Part shown: one piece after another, positions 1 to 9,961 of the stretch
Numbering within the stretch: position 1 is the first letter of the stretch
Layout: each line of letters opens with the position of its first letter
Assembly (NCBI RefSeq): GCF_900094935.1
Contig: NZ_FMBA01000004.1
Span: 42,601-106,600 of the forward strand
Length of the DNA: 64,000 bases
Source: Gilliamella intestini
GTDB lineage: Bacteria > Pseudomonadota > Gammaproteobacteria > Enterobacterales > Orbaceae
Direction of reading: 5' to 3'
The notes under the pieces: model-generated
Database searches by the model: none
Told to the model about the DNA's origin: nothing
What the model saw: only the letters and a program-made list of their open reading frames with translations
Made by a program: the position numbers and the translations under genes

Positions 1-951
1 GTGATTGCTATGGCTTTATTTCCATTATCAATACTCGCTAATAATTCATTTGAAAAATCAAATACAGTACCTCAAAGCAATGTTAGTTTACAAGAAGCAA
101 GAGCTAACTTTAACACTAAAATTGTCAATCCAAAGGATTATAATGAAAAACCACCTATTCCACCTAAAGATATTTTTTCATTAGTTTATTATCCAGCAAA
201 AGATGGTGATATGTCAGCGTATTTAACACCAGATCCTAAAGATGGGAAAAAACATCCTGCCGTGATTTGGATTAGTGGCGGATTTGGTGGACAAGGTGGT
301 GACGATTTTTGGACGCCGGCACCTAAAACTAACGATCAAACCGGTAGTGCTTTTCGAAAGGCTGGATTAATTTTAATGTTACCAAGCTTTAGGGGGGAAA
401 GCGGAAATCCTGGACAAGATGAAATGTTTTTTGGCGAAATTGATGATTTAGAAAAAGCTCGTCAGTTTTTAGCAGCCCAACCTTATGTTGATGCTAATAG
501 AATTTACCTAGCAGGACATAGCACTGGTGGTACTCGCGTTTTATTAGCTAGCGAACTTTTAACAGGATTTAGGGCTATCTTTTCTTTGGGTGGTGTAAGT
601 GATGTCAAAAAATGGTGGGGTAACGCTGATATGTCATTCTTGCCTTTTGATACAACTAGCGCCGAAGAATTTAAACTTAGATCACCTGGTTTTTTTATTG
701 AATCAATCAAAACACCAACTTTTTACTTTGAAGGTGAAGAATATTACAACACAGACTTCAATATCCTATCGTCTATGGCAAAAGATAAAAATATTCCTTT
801 TTATTCAAATATGATTAAAGGTGGCGATCATTTTACTATTATCTACCCAATCACCGAGTTAATTAGTCAAAAGATAATTAACGATACTAGTGAAAAGACA
901 AACATTACTTTTACGCAAGAGGACATTAAAAAGATAGAAGATTCACTTTAA
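1..951 (+). CDS. Alpha/beta hydrolase, prolyl-oligopeptidase-like, secreted (5' end probably cut by window)
   Basis: A serine hydrolase of the alpha/beta fold; the substrate is not known. The nucleophile elbow GHSTGG sits at about residues 172-177, with the serine near 174. The sequence GGDH near 275 is a fitting catalytic histidine. An FRGESG segment near 130 resembles the oxyanion side of S9-type hydrolases. The first readable residues (ALFPLSILANNS) look like the end of a signal peptide, so the protein is probably exported. The only start in the window is a GTG at base 1, so the true start probably lies upstream and the gene is partial here. It is followed by a hairpin and by gene relics, so it is not co-transcribed with ggt, which lies on the other strand. 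Confidence 0.75.
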   Translation: MIAMALFPLSILANNSFEKSNTVPQSNVSLQEARANFNTKIVNPKDYNEKPPIPPKDIFSLVYYPAKDGDMSAYLTPDPKDGKKHPAVIWISGGFGGQGGDDFWTPAPKTNDQTGSAFRKAGLILMLPSFRGESGNPGQDEMFFGEIDDLEKARQFLAAQPYVDANRIYLAGHSTGGTRVLLASELLTGFRAIFSLGGVSDVKKWWGNADMSFLPFDTTSAEEFKLRSPGFFIESIKTPTFYFEGEEYYNTDFNILSSMAKDKNIPFYSNMIKGGDHFTIIYPITELISQKIINDTSEKTNITFTQEDIKKIEDSL

Positions 952-966
952 GTTAAATAATCTAAA

Positions 967-994
967 CAGACTAGCTATAATACATGCTAGTCTG
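967..994 (+). terminator. Hairpin after the hydrolase gene
   Basis: A perfect 9-bp stem (CAGACTAGC / GCTAGTCTG) with a 10-base loop begins 15 bases after the hydrolase stop codon. The downstream T content is poor, so this is a weak rho-independent terminator at best. Confidence 0.5.
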
Positions 995-1002
995 GATTTA
1001 TC

Positions 1003-1065
1003 TCATCTATTTACATCAATAAAAAAACGCCTTTTATTTGCTCGGCGAGCATTTTGTTTATCATA
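1003..1065 (-). pseudogene. 3' relic of a yhdH/acuI-type oxidoreductase gene
   Basis: Read on the minus strand, these bases give NKM..(E)QIKG, then after a one-base shift RFFIDVNR and a stop. The intact oxidoreductase gene that ends at 11085 finishes NKMIAGKIKGRFVVDVNK. The DNA is also alike over about 55 bases, including the stop region. One G is missing in the run before RFF, which gives the frameshift. Only the last 20 or so codons remain. The relic abuts the rplI relic, so the spacer is a scar from rearrangement. The call rests on a short match read by eye. Confidence 0.55.
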
Positions 1066-1082
1066 AATTCCAAGCATAAAAA

Positions 1083-1196
1083 TGCGAAGTTCGCTTACCA
1101 AATGGTGTACTGCGTACTACTGGTGAACATGAAGTGTTCTTCCAAGTACACAGCGAAGCATTTGCTAAACTTATTGTTGATATTATTCCTGAATAA
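1083..1196 (+). pseudogene. rplI: 3' relic of rplI (ribosomal protein L9 C-terminus)
   Basis: In frame with the stop at 1194-1196 the plus strand reads [20 protein letters not shown] and then [17 protein letters not shown]. This is the L9 C-terminal domain as in E. coli ([26 protein letters not shown]). A TAA lies just upstream in the same frame at 1077-1079 and no start or N-terminal domain is present, so only the last 37 codons remain. The reading frame is undamaged over that stretch, and the terminator that normally follows rplI also seems to be kept. The functional rplI must be elsewhere in the genome. The best explanations are a partial duplication or a rearrangement breakpoint. Confidence 0.8.
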
Positions 1197-1215
1197 TCAT
1201 CCAACAATAAATACA

Positions 1216-1244
1216 AAAAGACCCGTCATTATGGCGGGTCTTTT
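1216..1244. terminator. Bidirectional rho-independent terminator (rplI relic / ggt)
   Basis: The stem AAAAGACCCGTC / GGCGGGTCTTTT has a 5-base loop and is flanked by A and T runs on both sides, so it can work on both strands. It ends 6 bases before the ggt stop codon at 1250-1252 and follows the rplI relic on the plus strand. Confidence 0.85.
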
Positions 1245-1249
1245 ATTAT

Positions 1250-2953
1250 CTATTTCACAATAATTGATTTACCTCGACCTCTAATATCTGATACGGCTTC
1301 GGGTTTATTATTGTTAATTCTTATGGCTTGAATATCACCGCTAAAATCTTGTTGTTCAAAATGATATCCCATCTGTTTAAGTTTGTCTTTTAACTCCTCT
1401 GGTACTTTATTTTGAAAACGCTCAATAAAGATAAGATTCGTTGGTAATAGTTGATGATGATAACGCGGAGCATCCATTGCCGCTTTTAATGACATATGAT
1501 TATCAAAAACATTTGTAACAACTTGGAATATTGATGTAAAAATCCTTGAACCGCCCGGTGTACCAATAATCATTGCAACATCATTATTTTTAATAAAAAT
1601 ACTCGGCGTCATAGAAGATAACGGGCGTTTATTGGGCTCTATCGCATTAGCATCTTTACCAACCACGCCAAATTGATTAGCAACACCTGGTTTACTACTA
1701 AAATCATCCATTTCATTATTTAGAATGATACCAGTACCTTCTATTACAACAGCAGATCCAAACCAACCATTTAGCGTGTAAGTATTTGATACCGCATTAC
1801 CCCATTTATCGACAATTGAAAAATGGGTTGTCTGTAATTTTTCACGATTATTATCTAAACCGGGTTTAACTTGTTCAGTAACAGATATCGCTTTTGGATT
1901 AACTTGCTTCGCTCTTTCTGCAACATAATTAGGATCAATTAACTTCTCTACAGGCACAGTAATAAAATCAGGATCTCCCATATATTCAGCGCGATCAGCA
2001 AAAACACGTTTTTCGATTTCGGCCAATAAGTGAATATATTGTGCTGAATTTACTTTTACATTTTTAAAATCTTTAGCAAGGTCTTGTTTCATTAATAATA
2101 GCTGAATCAAACCAACGCCCCCAGAACTTGGTGGTGGTGCTGTAACAATTTGCATATCTTGCCAACTAGCAACTAGAGGAGTACGCCATTTAGCTTGATA
2201 ATTTGCCAGATCACTTTCGCTAATTAGTCCATCATTTTCTTTCATTTGTTGGGCAATTAATTTAGCTGTTTCGCTTTTATAAAAACCGTCACTACCTTGA
2301 TTTGCAATACGCTCTAATACTTTGCCAAGCTCAGGTTGTTTAAATATTTTTCCTTCTTGCATTGAACCAAAGTATTGCTTAAAGTGGCCATTAGCAGGTG
2401 CAAGTTCTTGTGCTTCTTGATAACGTTTAACTAGTTGTTTGTCTACAACAAATCCTTCATTGGCAAATCGAATAGCTGGTGCTATAACCTCTTTCCACGG
2501 TAATTTACCAAAACGTTGATGCACAGCCCACATACCTGCAACGGTCCCAGGAACGCCCGATGCTTTGTGAGAATATAAACTTAAATTAGGGATCACATTT
2601 TTATGTTCATCAAGATACATATCTTTATCAGCTTTGCTTGGTGCAACTTCTCGATAATCAATAAAATAAGGCTTACCGTCCATCCAAAGGGTCATAAAAC
2701 CACCCCCTCCAATGTTACCCGCTTCAGGATAAGTTACAGCAAGCGCAAAGGCGGTAGCCACCGCAGCATCGGCAGCATTGCCTCCTTTTTTTAATATTTC
2801 TTGTGCAGCAATGGCACCATAATAATCGGGCGAAGCAACTGCACCAGCTTCTAATTTTTGTTTTATGTTTTCGACAGCAAGTACTTGTTGGCTTATCAGT
2901 AAAAATACAATAAAGTAGCAATACTTTATCAACTTACGTTTAAGATAAAACAT
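1250..2953 (-). CDS. ggt: Gamma-glutamyltranspeptidase, periplasmic
   Basis: This enzyme cleaves the gamma-glutamyl bond of glutathione and related compounds and transfers the glutamyl group to water or amino acids. From the ATG at 2953 the protein has 567 residues and starts with a signal peptide (about residues 1-27, ending ..SQQVLAVEN). That ATG has AGGAGG nine bases upstream, so the longer in-frame reading from 2992 is not used. The autoprocessing site TTHFS lies near residue 375, where the small subunit begins with the catalytic threonine. Other family signatures seen are LNNEMDDF, PNKRPLSSMTPS and GTPGGSRI. The gene is monocistronic with its own terminator. The oxoprolinase cluster at 13.8-19.4 kb could handle 5-oxoproline derived from its products; that link is inferred. 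Confidence 0.95.
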   Translation of the reverse strand: MFYLKRKLIKYCYFIVFLLISQQVLAVENIKQKLEAGAVASPDYYGAIAAQEILKKGGNAADAAVATAFALAVTYPEAGNIGGGGFMTLWMDGKPYFIDYREVAPSKADKDMYLDEHKNVIPNLSLYSHKASGVPGTVAGMWAVHQRFGKLPWKEVIAPAIRFANEGFVVDKQLVKRYQEAQELAPANGHFKQYFGSMQEGKIFKQPELGKVLERIANQGSDGFYKSETAKLIAQQMKENDGLISESDLANYQAKWRTPLVASWQDMQIVTAPPPSSGGVGLIQLLLMKQDLAKDFKNVKVNSAQYIHLLAEIEKRVFADRAEYMGDPDFITVPVEKLIDPNYVAERAKQVNPKAISVTEQVKPGLDNNREKLQTTHFSIVDKWGNAVSNTYTLNGWFGSAVVIEGTGIILNNEMDDFSSKPGVANQFGVVGKDANAIEPNKRPLSSMTPSIFIKNNDVAMIIGTPGGSRIFTSIFQVVTNVFDNHMSLKAAMDAPRYHHQLLPTNLIFIERFQNKVPEELKDKLKQMGYHFEQQDFSGDIQAIRINNNKPEAVSDIRGRGKSIIVK

Positions 2954-3365
2954 TTTGCACCTCCTAATTAAAGTATTATTTATCGTACCCACTTAACAGC
3001 AAAATACATGAATCACATTAATAAATCCTGCAATAATCAGTTAAGGGGAATCATCAATATAACATAGAAAATAAAAATATTGAGTAAATATTGATCAGCC
3101 AGCCACAATGCAATGCTTTATCCTTACTTGTCATTTACATAGAGCACCAATAATTGCTAATACCTGAAATAAGATGATCAGTTAGTTTTACTCAATAAAG
3201 GCTGATAATTTAATGCAATCGATGATAATAAAACTCATCTATATAGAGATGCCTATCTATCTTATTTGATGAACATAAGTAGGAAATAGTTAAACTTTGG
3301 TGAAAATGTTATTAAGAAGTGTCAAATATGATGTATTTTCTTAATAAAGTTAGCGATAAAAACAT

Positions 3366-3391
3366 AATCCGCTTAAATAAAGCGGATTTTT
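3366..3391 (+). terminator. Terminator-like hairpin of unknown origin
   Basis: A perfect 9-bp stem (AATCCGCTT / AAGCGGATT) with a 5-base loop is followed by a run of five T on the plus strand. No plus-strand gene lies upstream within 2 kb, so this may be a relic or may end a small unannotated RNA. It runs directly into a dispersed repeat. Confidence 0.5.
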
Positions 3392-3431
3392 GTAAAAAAG
3401 TTTCAGGAAACACTACGTTTAAGTATAAAAA
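3387..3431 (+). repeat. Dispersed 45-bp repeat, copy 1
   Basis: The core TGTAAAAAAGTTTCAGGA followed by ..ACTACGTTT.AGTATAAAA recurs, with changes, at 10997-11033, 19670-19713 and (minus strand) 46511-46557. All four copies are intergenic. The function is not known. Confidence 0.6.
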
Positions 3432-3506
3432 AGTAGTGAATTTAGTCAAAATGATTTCTTGATCCTCATAGAAAATAGGCGCAATTGATTTTTATGATTA
3501 TCAATA

Positions 3507-3548
3507 AAAAAGAGCGTAATTCATTTAATTAAAGTATATACGCTCTTA
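3507..3548 (-). terminator. Terminator of the PTS operon
   Basis: The arms AAGAGCGTA and TACGCTCTT flank an AT-rich loop. On the minus strand the stem is followed by a run of T. It lies 17 bases past the end of the EIIC gene. Confidence 0.75.
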
Positions 3549-3564
3549 TCTAAAACATAAAAAA

Positions 3565-4914
3565 CTAAGCTGTTTGAATTTGACTTTCTGACTTACCTTG
3601 TTCCTCTTTATACAATTTATTGTCATATAATTTGACAAAAGGCATATAAATTAGTAAAGCGACAACAGCTGAAAGTATCGCAACAATAGCGGCCTTGTAG
3701 TCTCCACCAGTACCAATAAATGCGCCTAATCCCATTGGTGATGGCCATGGAATTAATGCAATGATTGGATGGATAAAACCTGTATTAATCGCAAAATAAC
3801 CTAATGTGCCACATACCATGGGGGCTAAAAAGAAAGGAAGCGCTAAATAAGGATTATATACAATCGGCATTCCAAAAATAACTGGTTCGTTAATATTGAA
3901 TATTGCAGGTACTGCAGACGCTCGTCCTAAGATTTTTAGTTGGCTAGACTTCGCAAAAAACGCAATAAAAAATGTCATTAATAAGGTAGAACCTGATCCC
4001 CCTAAAATCACAAGTGAATTATTAAATTCACCCGCAAAAGGAATATGAGCGCCTGCCGCATTTTCAGTCATATTAGTTAACATAATCGGGGTAATAAATG
4101 CCCCAATAATACTCGCACCATGAATCCCAACCACCCATAATGCATGAATTAAAAATAGGATAACCATAATACCCAACCAACTTTTAGTGAGATTGGTTAC
4201 AAAGGCAAATGGCACGGCAATAATATTGAAAATATCAGTACCAAAATAGATCAAAATACCATTAAGGATGATCACAAAAAAAGCAATCACAAAAGTTGGG
4301 ATCAGTGCGGTAAAGGATCGCGAAACACCTAATGGCACTGTTTCAGGCATTTTTACAACCCAGTTGCGTCTGACGCATAAAAAATAGAGATGAGTCGCCA
4401 CAATAGCCATAACGATGGCAATAAATATCCCCGATGTCCCCAACCGAAAGACAAAGGGTTTTAAGCGTAGCCCATTAAAGACTAAATTATTTTTATCATT
4501 AAGTAAGGTAATCGCACCATTTTGCATGACCAATTCAGGCAAAGTCATGAAAAAAGCAAATACTGATAACATTGCACCATTAAGTGCATTAACTTTAAGA
4601 CCAGTTTCTTCTGCTTCGATTTTAGTTAGTTCATAACCAACAACAAAGTTAAAATAAAGGGCCAAAATACCGATTGTCGCGGTATTAGCAATCATATAAA
4701 GATCACTCACTCTAAAAAAAGTATTCTGAAAAAAACCTTCTAATCCAGTAAATGTCACTGGCAACGTGTTGAATACTAAAAACATAGAGCCAACAATAGA
4801 AAAAGGTACTGACGCCATTCCCGCCGCCATTACAGCTCGAACAATTTTAAATTGTGATATTTTCGCCATCGGCGTCATCAGATATTTCTGCAAAATAACA
4901 AATCCCGTATTCAT
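3565..4914 (-). CDS. celB: PTS cellobiose/lactose-family permease, EIIC component
   Basis: Membrane channel of a phosphotransferase system of the lactose/cellobiose/chitobiose family. It takes up beta-glucosides or similar disaccharides for phosphorylation by EIIB. The 449 residues are mostly hydrophobic with about ten membrane segments. The conserved loop NEPVIFGMPIVYNP near residue 340 is the family's sugar-binding and phosphorylation region. An N-terminal segment (KYLMTPMAKISQ) is also typical of the family. It is the last gene of the operon, 14 bases after a small membrane-protein gene, and is followed by a terminator. The exact sugar cannot be told from sequence; the phospho-beta-glucosidase in the operon argues for cellobiose or an aryl beta-glucoside. 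Confidence 0.92.
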   Translation of the reverse strand: MNTGFVILQKYLMTPMAKISQFKIVRAVMAAGMASVPFSIVGSMFLVFNTLPVTFTGLEGFFQNTFFRVSDLYMIANTATIGILALYFNFVVGYELTKIEAEETGLKVNALNGAMLSVFAFFMTLPELVMQNGAITLLNDKNNLVFNGLRLKPFVFRLGTSGIFIAIVMAIVATHLYFLCVRRNWVVKMPETVPLGVSRSFTALIPTFVIAFFVIILNGILIYFGTDIFNIIAVPFAFVTNLTKSWLGIMVILFLIHALWVVGIHGASIIGAFITPIMLTNMTENAAGAHIPFAGEFNNSLVILGGSGSTLLMTFFIAFFAKSSQLKILGRASAVPAIFNINEPVIFGMPIVYNPYLALPFFLAPMVCGTLGYFAINTGFIHPIIALIPWPSPMGLGAFIGTGGDYKAAIVAILSAVVALLIYMPFVKLYDNKLYKEEQGKSESQIQTA

Positions 4915-4928
4915 TTTGTTTTCCTCAT

Positions 4929-5417
4929 CTAATTAATAAATTCTTCGTAAGCTTGGATTCTTTTAAAATGCTGATCCCGATTATGTTGAATATTATTTAA
5001 CTTTCTAAGCATTAAAAACGTAATAATTAAACTCACCGTCAGTAATACCATTAATACATGTAAAGCATCTGGTGTCTGTTTTAAAAATGGAAAGAAAAAT
5101 TGATACAAAGGGGTATAGAGCGTAATCATTAGTGCTATAAAAACTATCATTAAGGCACAATAAAATAACCGAGCATAAGGCAATTTATTGCAATGATTAC
5201 GATAAAGTTTAATTTGTTCCCATGTGGTAAGTATGCCCAAAACAAAAAGAGCAAGCGGTAAAATAGCGACTATTGACAATGAACCTATTAGAAAGGTTGC
5301 CCAATAAAGATTCAAAAATAAAAAAAATGCGGTGGTATAGCGAATCACTAAAAATCGATTAAAATAGAGATTAGTTAGGCTGATTTTTTTATGCATGGTT
5401 AGCTTTTCTGTCATCAT
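4929..5417 (-). CDS. Small four-helix membrane protein of the PTS operon
   Basis: A 162-residue protein whose family I do not recognise with certainty. It has four hydrophobic stretches, at about residues 25-43, 44-63, 85-103 and 117-137, so it is an integral membrane protein. The N-terminus is basic and the C-terminus is charged (RKLNNIQHNRDQHFKRIQAYEEF), consistent with a cytosolic tail. It lies between the EIIA and EIIC genes with spacings of 12 and 14 bases, so it is co-expressed with the transporter. Small membrane proteins are sometimes seen in cellobiose-type PTS operons. A role helping or gating EIIC is possible but is only inferred from position. The first codons hold two adjacent ATGs. 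Confidence 0.7.
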   Translation of the reverse strand: MMTEKLTMHKKISLTNLYFNRFLVIRYTTAFFLFLNLYWATFLIGSLSIVAILPLALFVLGILTTWEQIKLYRNHCNKLPYARLFYCALMIVFIALMITLYTPLYQFFFPFLKQTPDALHVLMVLLTVSLIITFLMLRKLNNIQHNRDQHFKRIQAYEEFIN

Positions 5418-5429
5418 GCTACTCCTTAT

Positions 5430-5780
5430 TTAGCCCTTTAATGTTGTTTCTAGTTCATGATGTTTTTCATATAAATGTAACATTTCAATCGCCATTTCTC
5501 GAAAACTCATAGTTGTCATTAAGTGATCTTGTGCATGTACCATAATAATTTCCATCGTGATTTTGGTACCATTTGCATAATTTTGCAGTAGTTCTGTTTG
5601 TGAATGATGTGCTTGCAAGATCTCTTTATTTGCTTCATCAAGAAGCTGATTTGCGGCAATAAAATCAGCTTGCCTCATTGCTTTAAAAGCCTCGTGGATT
5701 TTGGTTTTAGCATTACCACTATATAAAATAATATTAAAAGCGATAAGTTGAATATCCTCTGAGCTCATTTCTTTATTCAT
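5430..5780 (-). CDS. celC: PTS lactose/cellobiose-family EIIA component
   Basis: Cytosolic phosphocarrier that takes phosphate from HPr and hands it to EIIB. Its 116 residues match the usual family size (about 105-116). The active site is in VHAQDHLMTTM, with the phosphorylated histidine at residue 82; the Q and D that follow match the trimer's metal-binding site in this family. The fold is predicted to be all helical. The gene starts 2 bases after the regulator's stop codon and lies 12 bases before the small membrane-protein gene, so translation is probably coupled. It completes, with EIIB at 7951-8268 and EIIC at 3565-4914, a full three-part PTS. Confidence 0.95.
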   Translation of the reverse strand: MNKEMSSEDIQLIAFNIILYSGNAKTKIHEAFKAMRQADFIAANQLLDEANKEILQAHHSQTELLQNYANGTKITMEIIMVHAQDHLMTTMSFREMAIEMLHLYEKHHELETTLKG

Positions 5781-5782
5781 TG

Positions 5783-7804
5783 CTATACCTCTTTTTCAAT
5801 AAGTTGGATAAAAAGTCGTTTAAATTGATCAAAGTTTTGTGATTTCAATAGTTTTGATTGCATTTCTAAATCATCAATCAAGTTAACAATCGCTTTTGTC
5901 ATCATCGCAAGAGTCGGATTTTGATAAATCGAGGGTGAAATCATAAAGATAAAGTGAATTTTTGGATAATTGTGATCCCAAAATAATCCATCAGGAATAA
6001 TTGCAATGCCAATTTTAGGCAATTTTCCCACTGGCATTGCTGGATGTGGCACTACGATAGTTGGGCTAAAGAAAATATCACCTAATAGCATACGATTTTC
6101 CATTTGCTTTATCATCAGTTGTTTATAATCACTAGTTTCATTTAGCGCTAAAAGATCAAGTAAACAATTTAAAACTTGTTCTTTATTTTGCGGCTGTTCA
6201 CATCGGTAAAAATAACCAGCGGATAAATCATCTACTATTTGCAAAGCATCAATAACATGATCTAAAGATCTTGACTTTGATATTGGTTCTTTATGTGTTG
6301 AAATAAGCATATTAGGTGACGAAAGATGACGGCGAATTTTTTGTACATCATCTTCGGTAAAAAATACTGAAACATGAAAAACTGGGACTTTAAATACTTT
6401 TGATGAGAGATCCACCGACGAGATAATAAAATCAATCTTGTCTAAGATCTTCGGCTCAATTTCATAATAGCCTTGCGTGGCAACAATTTTGATTCTTTCA
6501 TTAAATTCACATTCAACGCGATTTTTTAGTAGTTGAGCACTACCAAGACCTGTTGCACAAATAATTAATACTTTGGCTTTTTGTTCATTTTTCAGTTTTT
6601 GAATCGAAGCTAAAAAGTGCAAAGTCAAATAGCCCCATTCATCATCATGAATAGTAAATTTTTTAAGCTCAGGAAGCTGGCTAAGGTAATTTTTAACTAA
6701 CTCAAACAATTCTGGAGAATTGGCTTTAATTTCATTAAGCAATGGATTTTTCAGTTTAATATGTTGCTTTAAACGAACAATCATTGGTTTTAAGTGTTGG
6801 ATAATGCCGTTTTTCAATTGCTCATCATTTAAAAATAAATATCCCGTCTCTTGTTCTATCTTGATGAGTAAATTAGTCAAAGACGAATACAACTCAGCAT
6901 CAAAATCATTTTGGCAAAAATTTGATTTACTCATTAAATGTAAAGTTAAATACATTTGTTCTTCTTTTGGAAAACAAAAACCTGTTACCTTTTCAATTCT
7001 ATTGATAATCTTTTTAGCGACTTGATATTCCAAGGTATTTTTTGTCGATTGTGACATATCAAGATTTTGAATAGAAAGCCCTGACTGTAAGCGTTTAATG
7101 CTTAATGACAGATGTAACACGATATTTTGTATCATTACATCAGATAATTTTATTTTTGCCTCACGGCATTCATCTAAAATAATGATGGTTAACGAATCAA
7201 AACTAATGACATCACTAAAGTTATTTAAATACGTTATATGCTGCAAAAGATTAATTGATCCATCATGGAAAAAATAACTCAAAATGAAATGTCGTTTTGC
7301 TTTTTCCTCGCCTTCAACATAAAACAGGGATTGGCTTTTTTTGACTGTCAGACCATACGGTTTAAGTTGATGCTTAATTTCTAAAATATCTTTATTGAGT
7401 TGGGAAGAACTAATAAATAATTGTTCAGCTAATGCTTCTATATCGATTTTTTGGCTTTCTAATAATAACAGATTAAGAATATGGTGTTTTCTTTGACATG
7501 CTTCTCGACAATTTGCTTGCTCTACATTGCGATCTAATAAATGATGCTCAATTAAAAATAAGTTGAAAGCTGTTCTGTCTTTAATTTGTAATTTGTAACC
7601 ATAACCTTGTTTACTAATAATAGATCCACCGTGACTTTCAATTAACGATTTCAAATCATTAAGATAAGTGCGAACAGTACGATCTGATAATGCTAACTCA
7701 GTCGCTAGTAATGCACTGCTTTTAAATAGATCTTTAGAACGAACCAATAAACTAATAAGGTCACGCTGTTTATTTTTAATCACTATCATCCATACCTGTG
7801 TCAT
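5783..7804 (-). CDS. PRD-containing PTS regulator (LicR/CelR type)
   Basis: A multidomain transcription regulator of the BglG/LicR/MtlR class. Order of domains: N-terminal DNA-binding helix-turn-helix pair (about 1-160, with LSDRTVRTYLNDL near 40-55); two PTS-regulation domains (about 180-390); an EIIB-like domain with its P-loop Cys motif (CATGLGSAQLL near 415); and a C-terminal EIIA of the fructose type (FSPTIVVPHPAMP, active His near 605). This layout belongs to DNA-binding activators, whereas BglG antiterminators have an RNA-binding N-terminus. Phosphorylation by HPr and the operon's EIIB would tune it to sugar supply. The start is unsure: in-frame TTG 7807, ATG 7804 and ATG 7789 are all possible and none has a strong ribosome-binding site. 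Confidence 0.9.
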   Translation of the reverse strand: MTQVWMIVIKNKQRDLISLLVRSKDLFKSSALLATELALSDRTVRTYLNDLKSLIESHGGSIISKQGYGYKLQIKDRTAFNLFLIEHHLLDRNVEQANCREACQRKHHILNLLLLESQKIDIEALAEQLFISSSQLNKDILEIKHQLKPYGLTVKKSQSLFYVEGEEKAKRHFILSYFFHDGSINLLQHITYLNNFSDVISFDSLTIIILDECREAKIKLSDVMIQNIVLHLSLSIKRLQSGLSIQNLDMSQSTKNTLEYQVAKKIINRIEKVTGFCFPKEEQMYLTLHLMSKSNFCQNDFDAELYSSLTNLLIKIEQETGYLFLNDEQLKNGIIQHLKPMIVRLKQHIKLKNPLLNEIKANSPELFELVKNYLSQLPELKKFTIHDDEWGYLTLHFLASIQKLKNEQKAKVLIICATGLGSAQLLKNRVECEFNERIKIVATQGYYEIEPKILDKIDFIISSVDLSSKVFKVPVFHVSVFFTEDDVQKIRRHLSSPNMLISTHKEPISKSRSLDHVIDALQIVDDLSAGYFYRCEQPQNKEQVLNCLLDLLALNETSDYKQLMIKQMENRMLLGDIFFSPTIVVPHPAMPVGKLPKIGIAIIPDGLFWDHNYPKIHFIFMISPSIYQNPTLAMMTKAIVNLIDDLEMQSKLLKSQNFDQFKRLFIQLIEKEV

Positions 7805-7950
7805 CAACTAAAACCATATTATTAATAATATAGTGAATACTTGTAACTATTACATAAGCACAATAAAGTAAGATAGTAAGGCGCTGCTATTTTAATAATC
7901 TATTCACAACGCCAAATCATATCGCTAAAGCCGATATATATTGATTTAAA

Positions 7951-8268
7951 TTAGTTTATATTCTCCTCTACTAACTTAGCCAATTGTTCAATGCCTGATT
8001 GAATGGGTATATAAGCCTGAAAAGGAATACTGACAACAGGCTTACCGACTTCTTCCCCCAATTTTTTAAATTTATCAAGCATCATCATTGTTTGCGGACT
8101 AATTAAAAAAAGTGAAAAATCACTATTTTTAATCATATTCGCCCCTTCAGTTGCTGATACCGCATCAACCGAAACCGCTTTATCTTTGCTAGCAAAATAT
8201 TCTGTCACTTTTTTTGCCATTAATGATGATGACATCCCTGCGGCACAAATAATTAATGCTTTTTTCAT
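7951..8268 (-). CDS. celA: PTS lactose/cellobiose-family EIIB component
   Basis: Cytosolic phosphotransfer protein that passes phosphate from EIIA to the incoming sugar at EIIC. The 106 residues equal the length of E. coli ChbB. The active cysteine is Cys8 in LIICAAGMSSSLMAKK, the P-loop of this family. The ATG at 8268 has TTAGGAGA eight bases upstream; longer in-frame readings to 8343 overlap the end of the glucosidase gene and lack such a site. It lies 28 bases after the glucosidase gene and is separated from the regulator by about 145 bases without a clear terminator, so the six genes may form one transcript. Confidence 0.93.
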   Translation of the reverse strand: MKKALIICAAGMSSSLMAKKVTEYFASKDKAVSVDAVSATEGANMIKNSDFSLFLISPQTMMMLDKFKKLGEEVGKPVVSIPFQAYIPIQSGIEQLAKLVEENIN

Positions 8269-8296
8269 AAATTCTCCTAAAAAATAGTTATATGCT

Positions 8297-9760
<1,464 letters not shown>

Positions 9761-9961
9761 TCAAATTTAGTATAAAAGGAAAAAAATAGAATTACTAACC
9801 AACTTTTTCCGTATTGATCAGGAAAAATAAAAGTATATTTTGGAGGAAAGTTATAAATTAATATTAGTAAGATGAGTTACTTTTTTTGATATTTAGAAAT
9901 TTATCGGCATACGATAAAGATAAAAAAATAATTTTAAATTTTAAATAGTTAAAGCAAAATC

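Larger units (their letters stand above)
2954..3564. other. Intergenic region with a hairpin, a dispersed repeat and the PTS terminator
   Basis: I see no gene in these 611 bases. They should hold the ggt promoter (minus strand, just above 2954). They also hold the hairpin at 3366-3388, the repeat copy at 3387-3431 and the PTS operon terminator at 3507-3548, each listed separately. The rest is AT-rich and has no coding signature that I can read. Confidence 0.6.

Noticed and set aside
1054..1263. A 69-codon open frame over the spacer before ggt
   Set aside because: It lies in another frame of the rplI relic and runs through the terminator; the rplI frame explains the sequence better.
5783..7804. 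BglG-type RNA-binding antiterminator
   Set aside because: The N-terminus looks like a DNA-binding helix-turn-helix pair, and EIIB- and EIIA-like domains are present, as in LicR-type activators.
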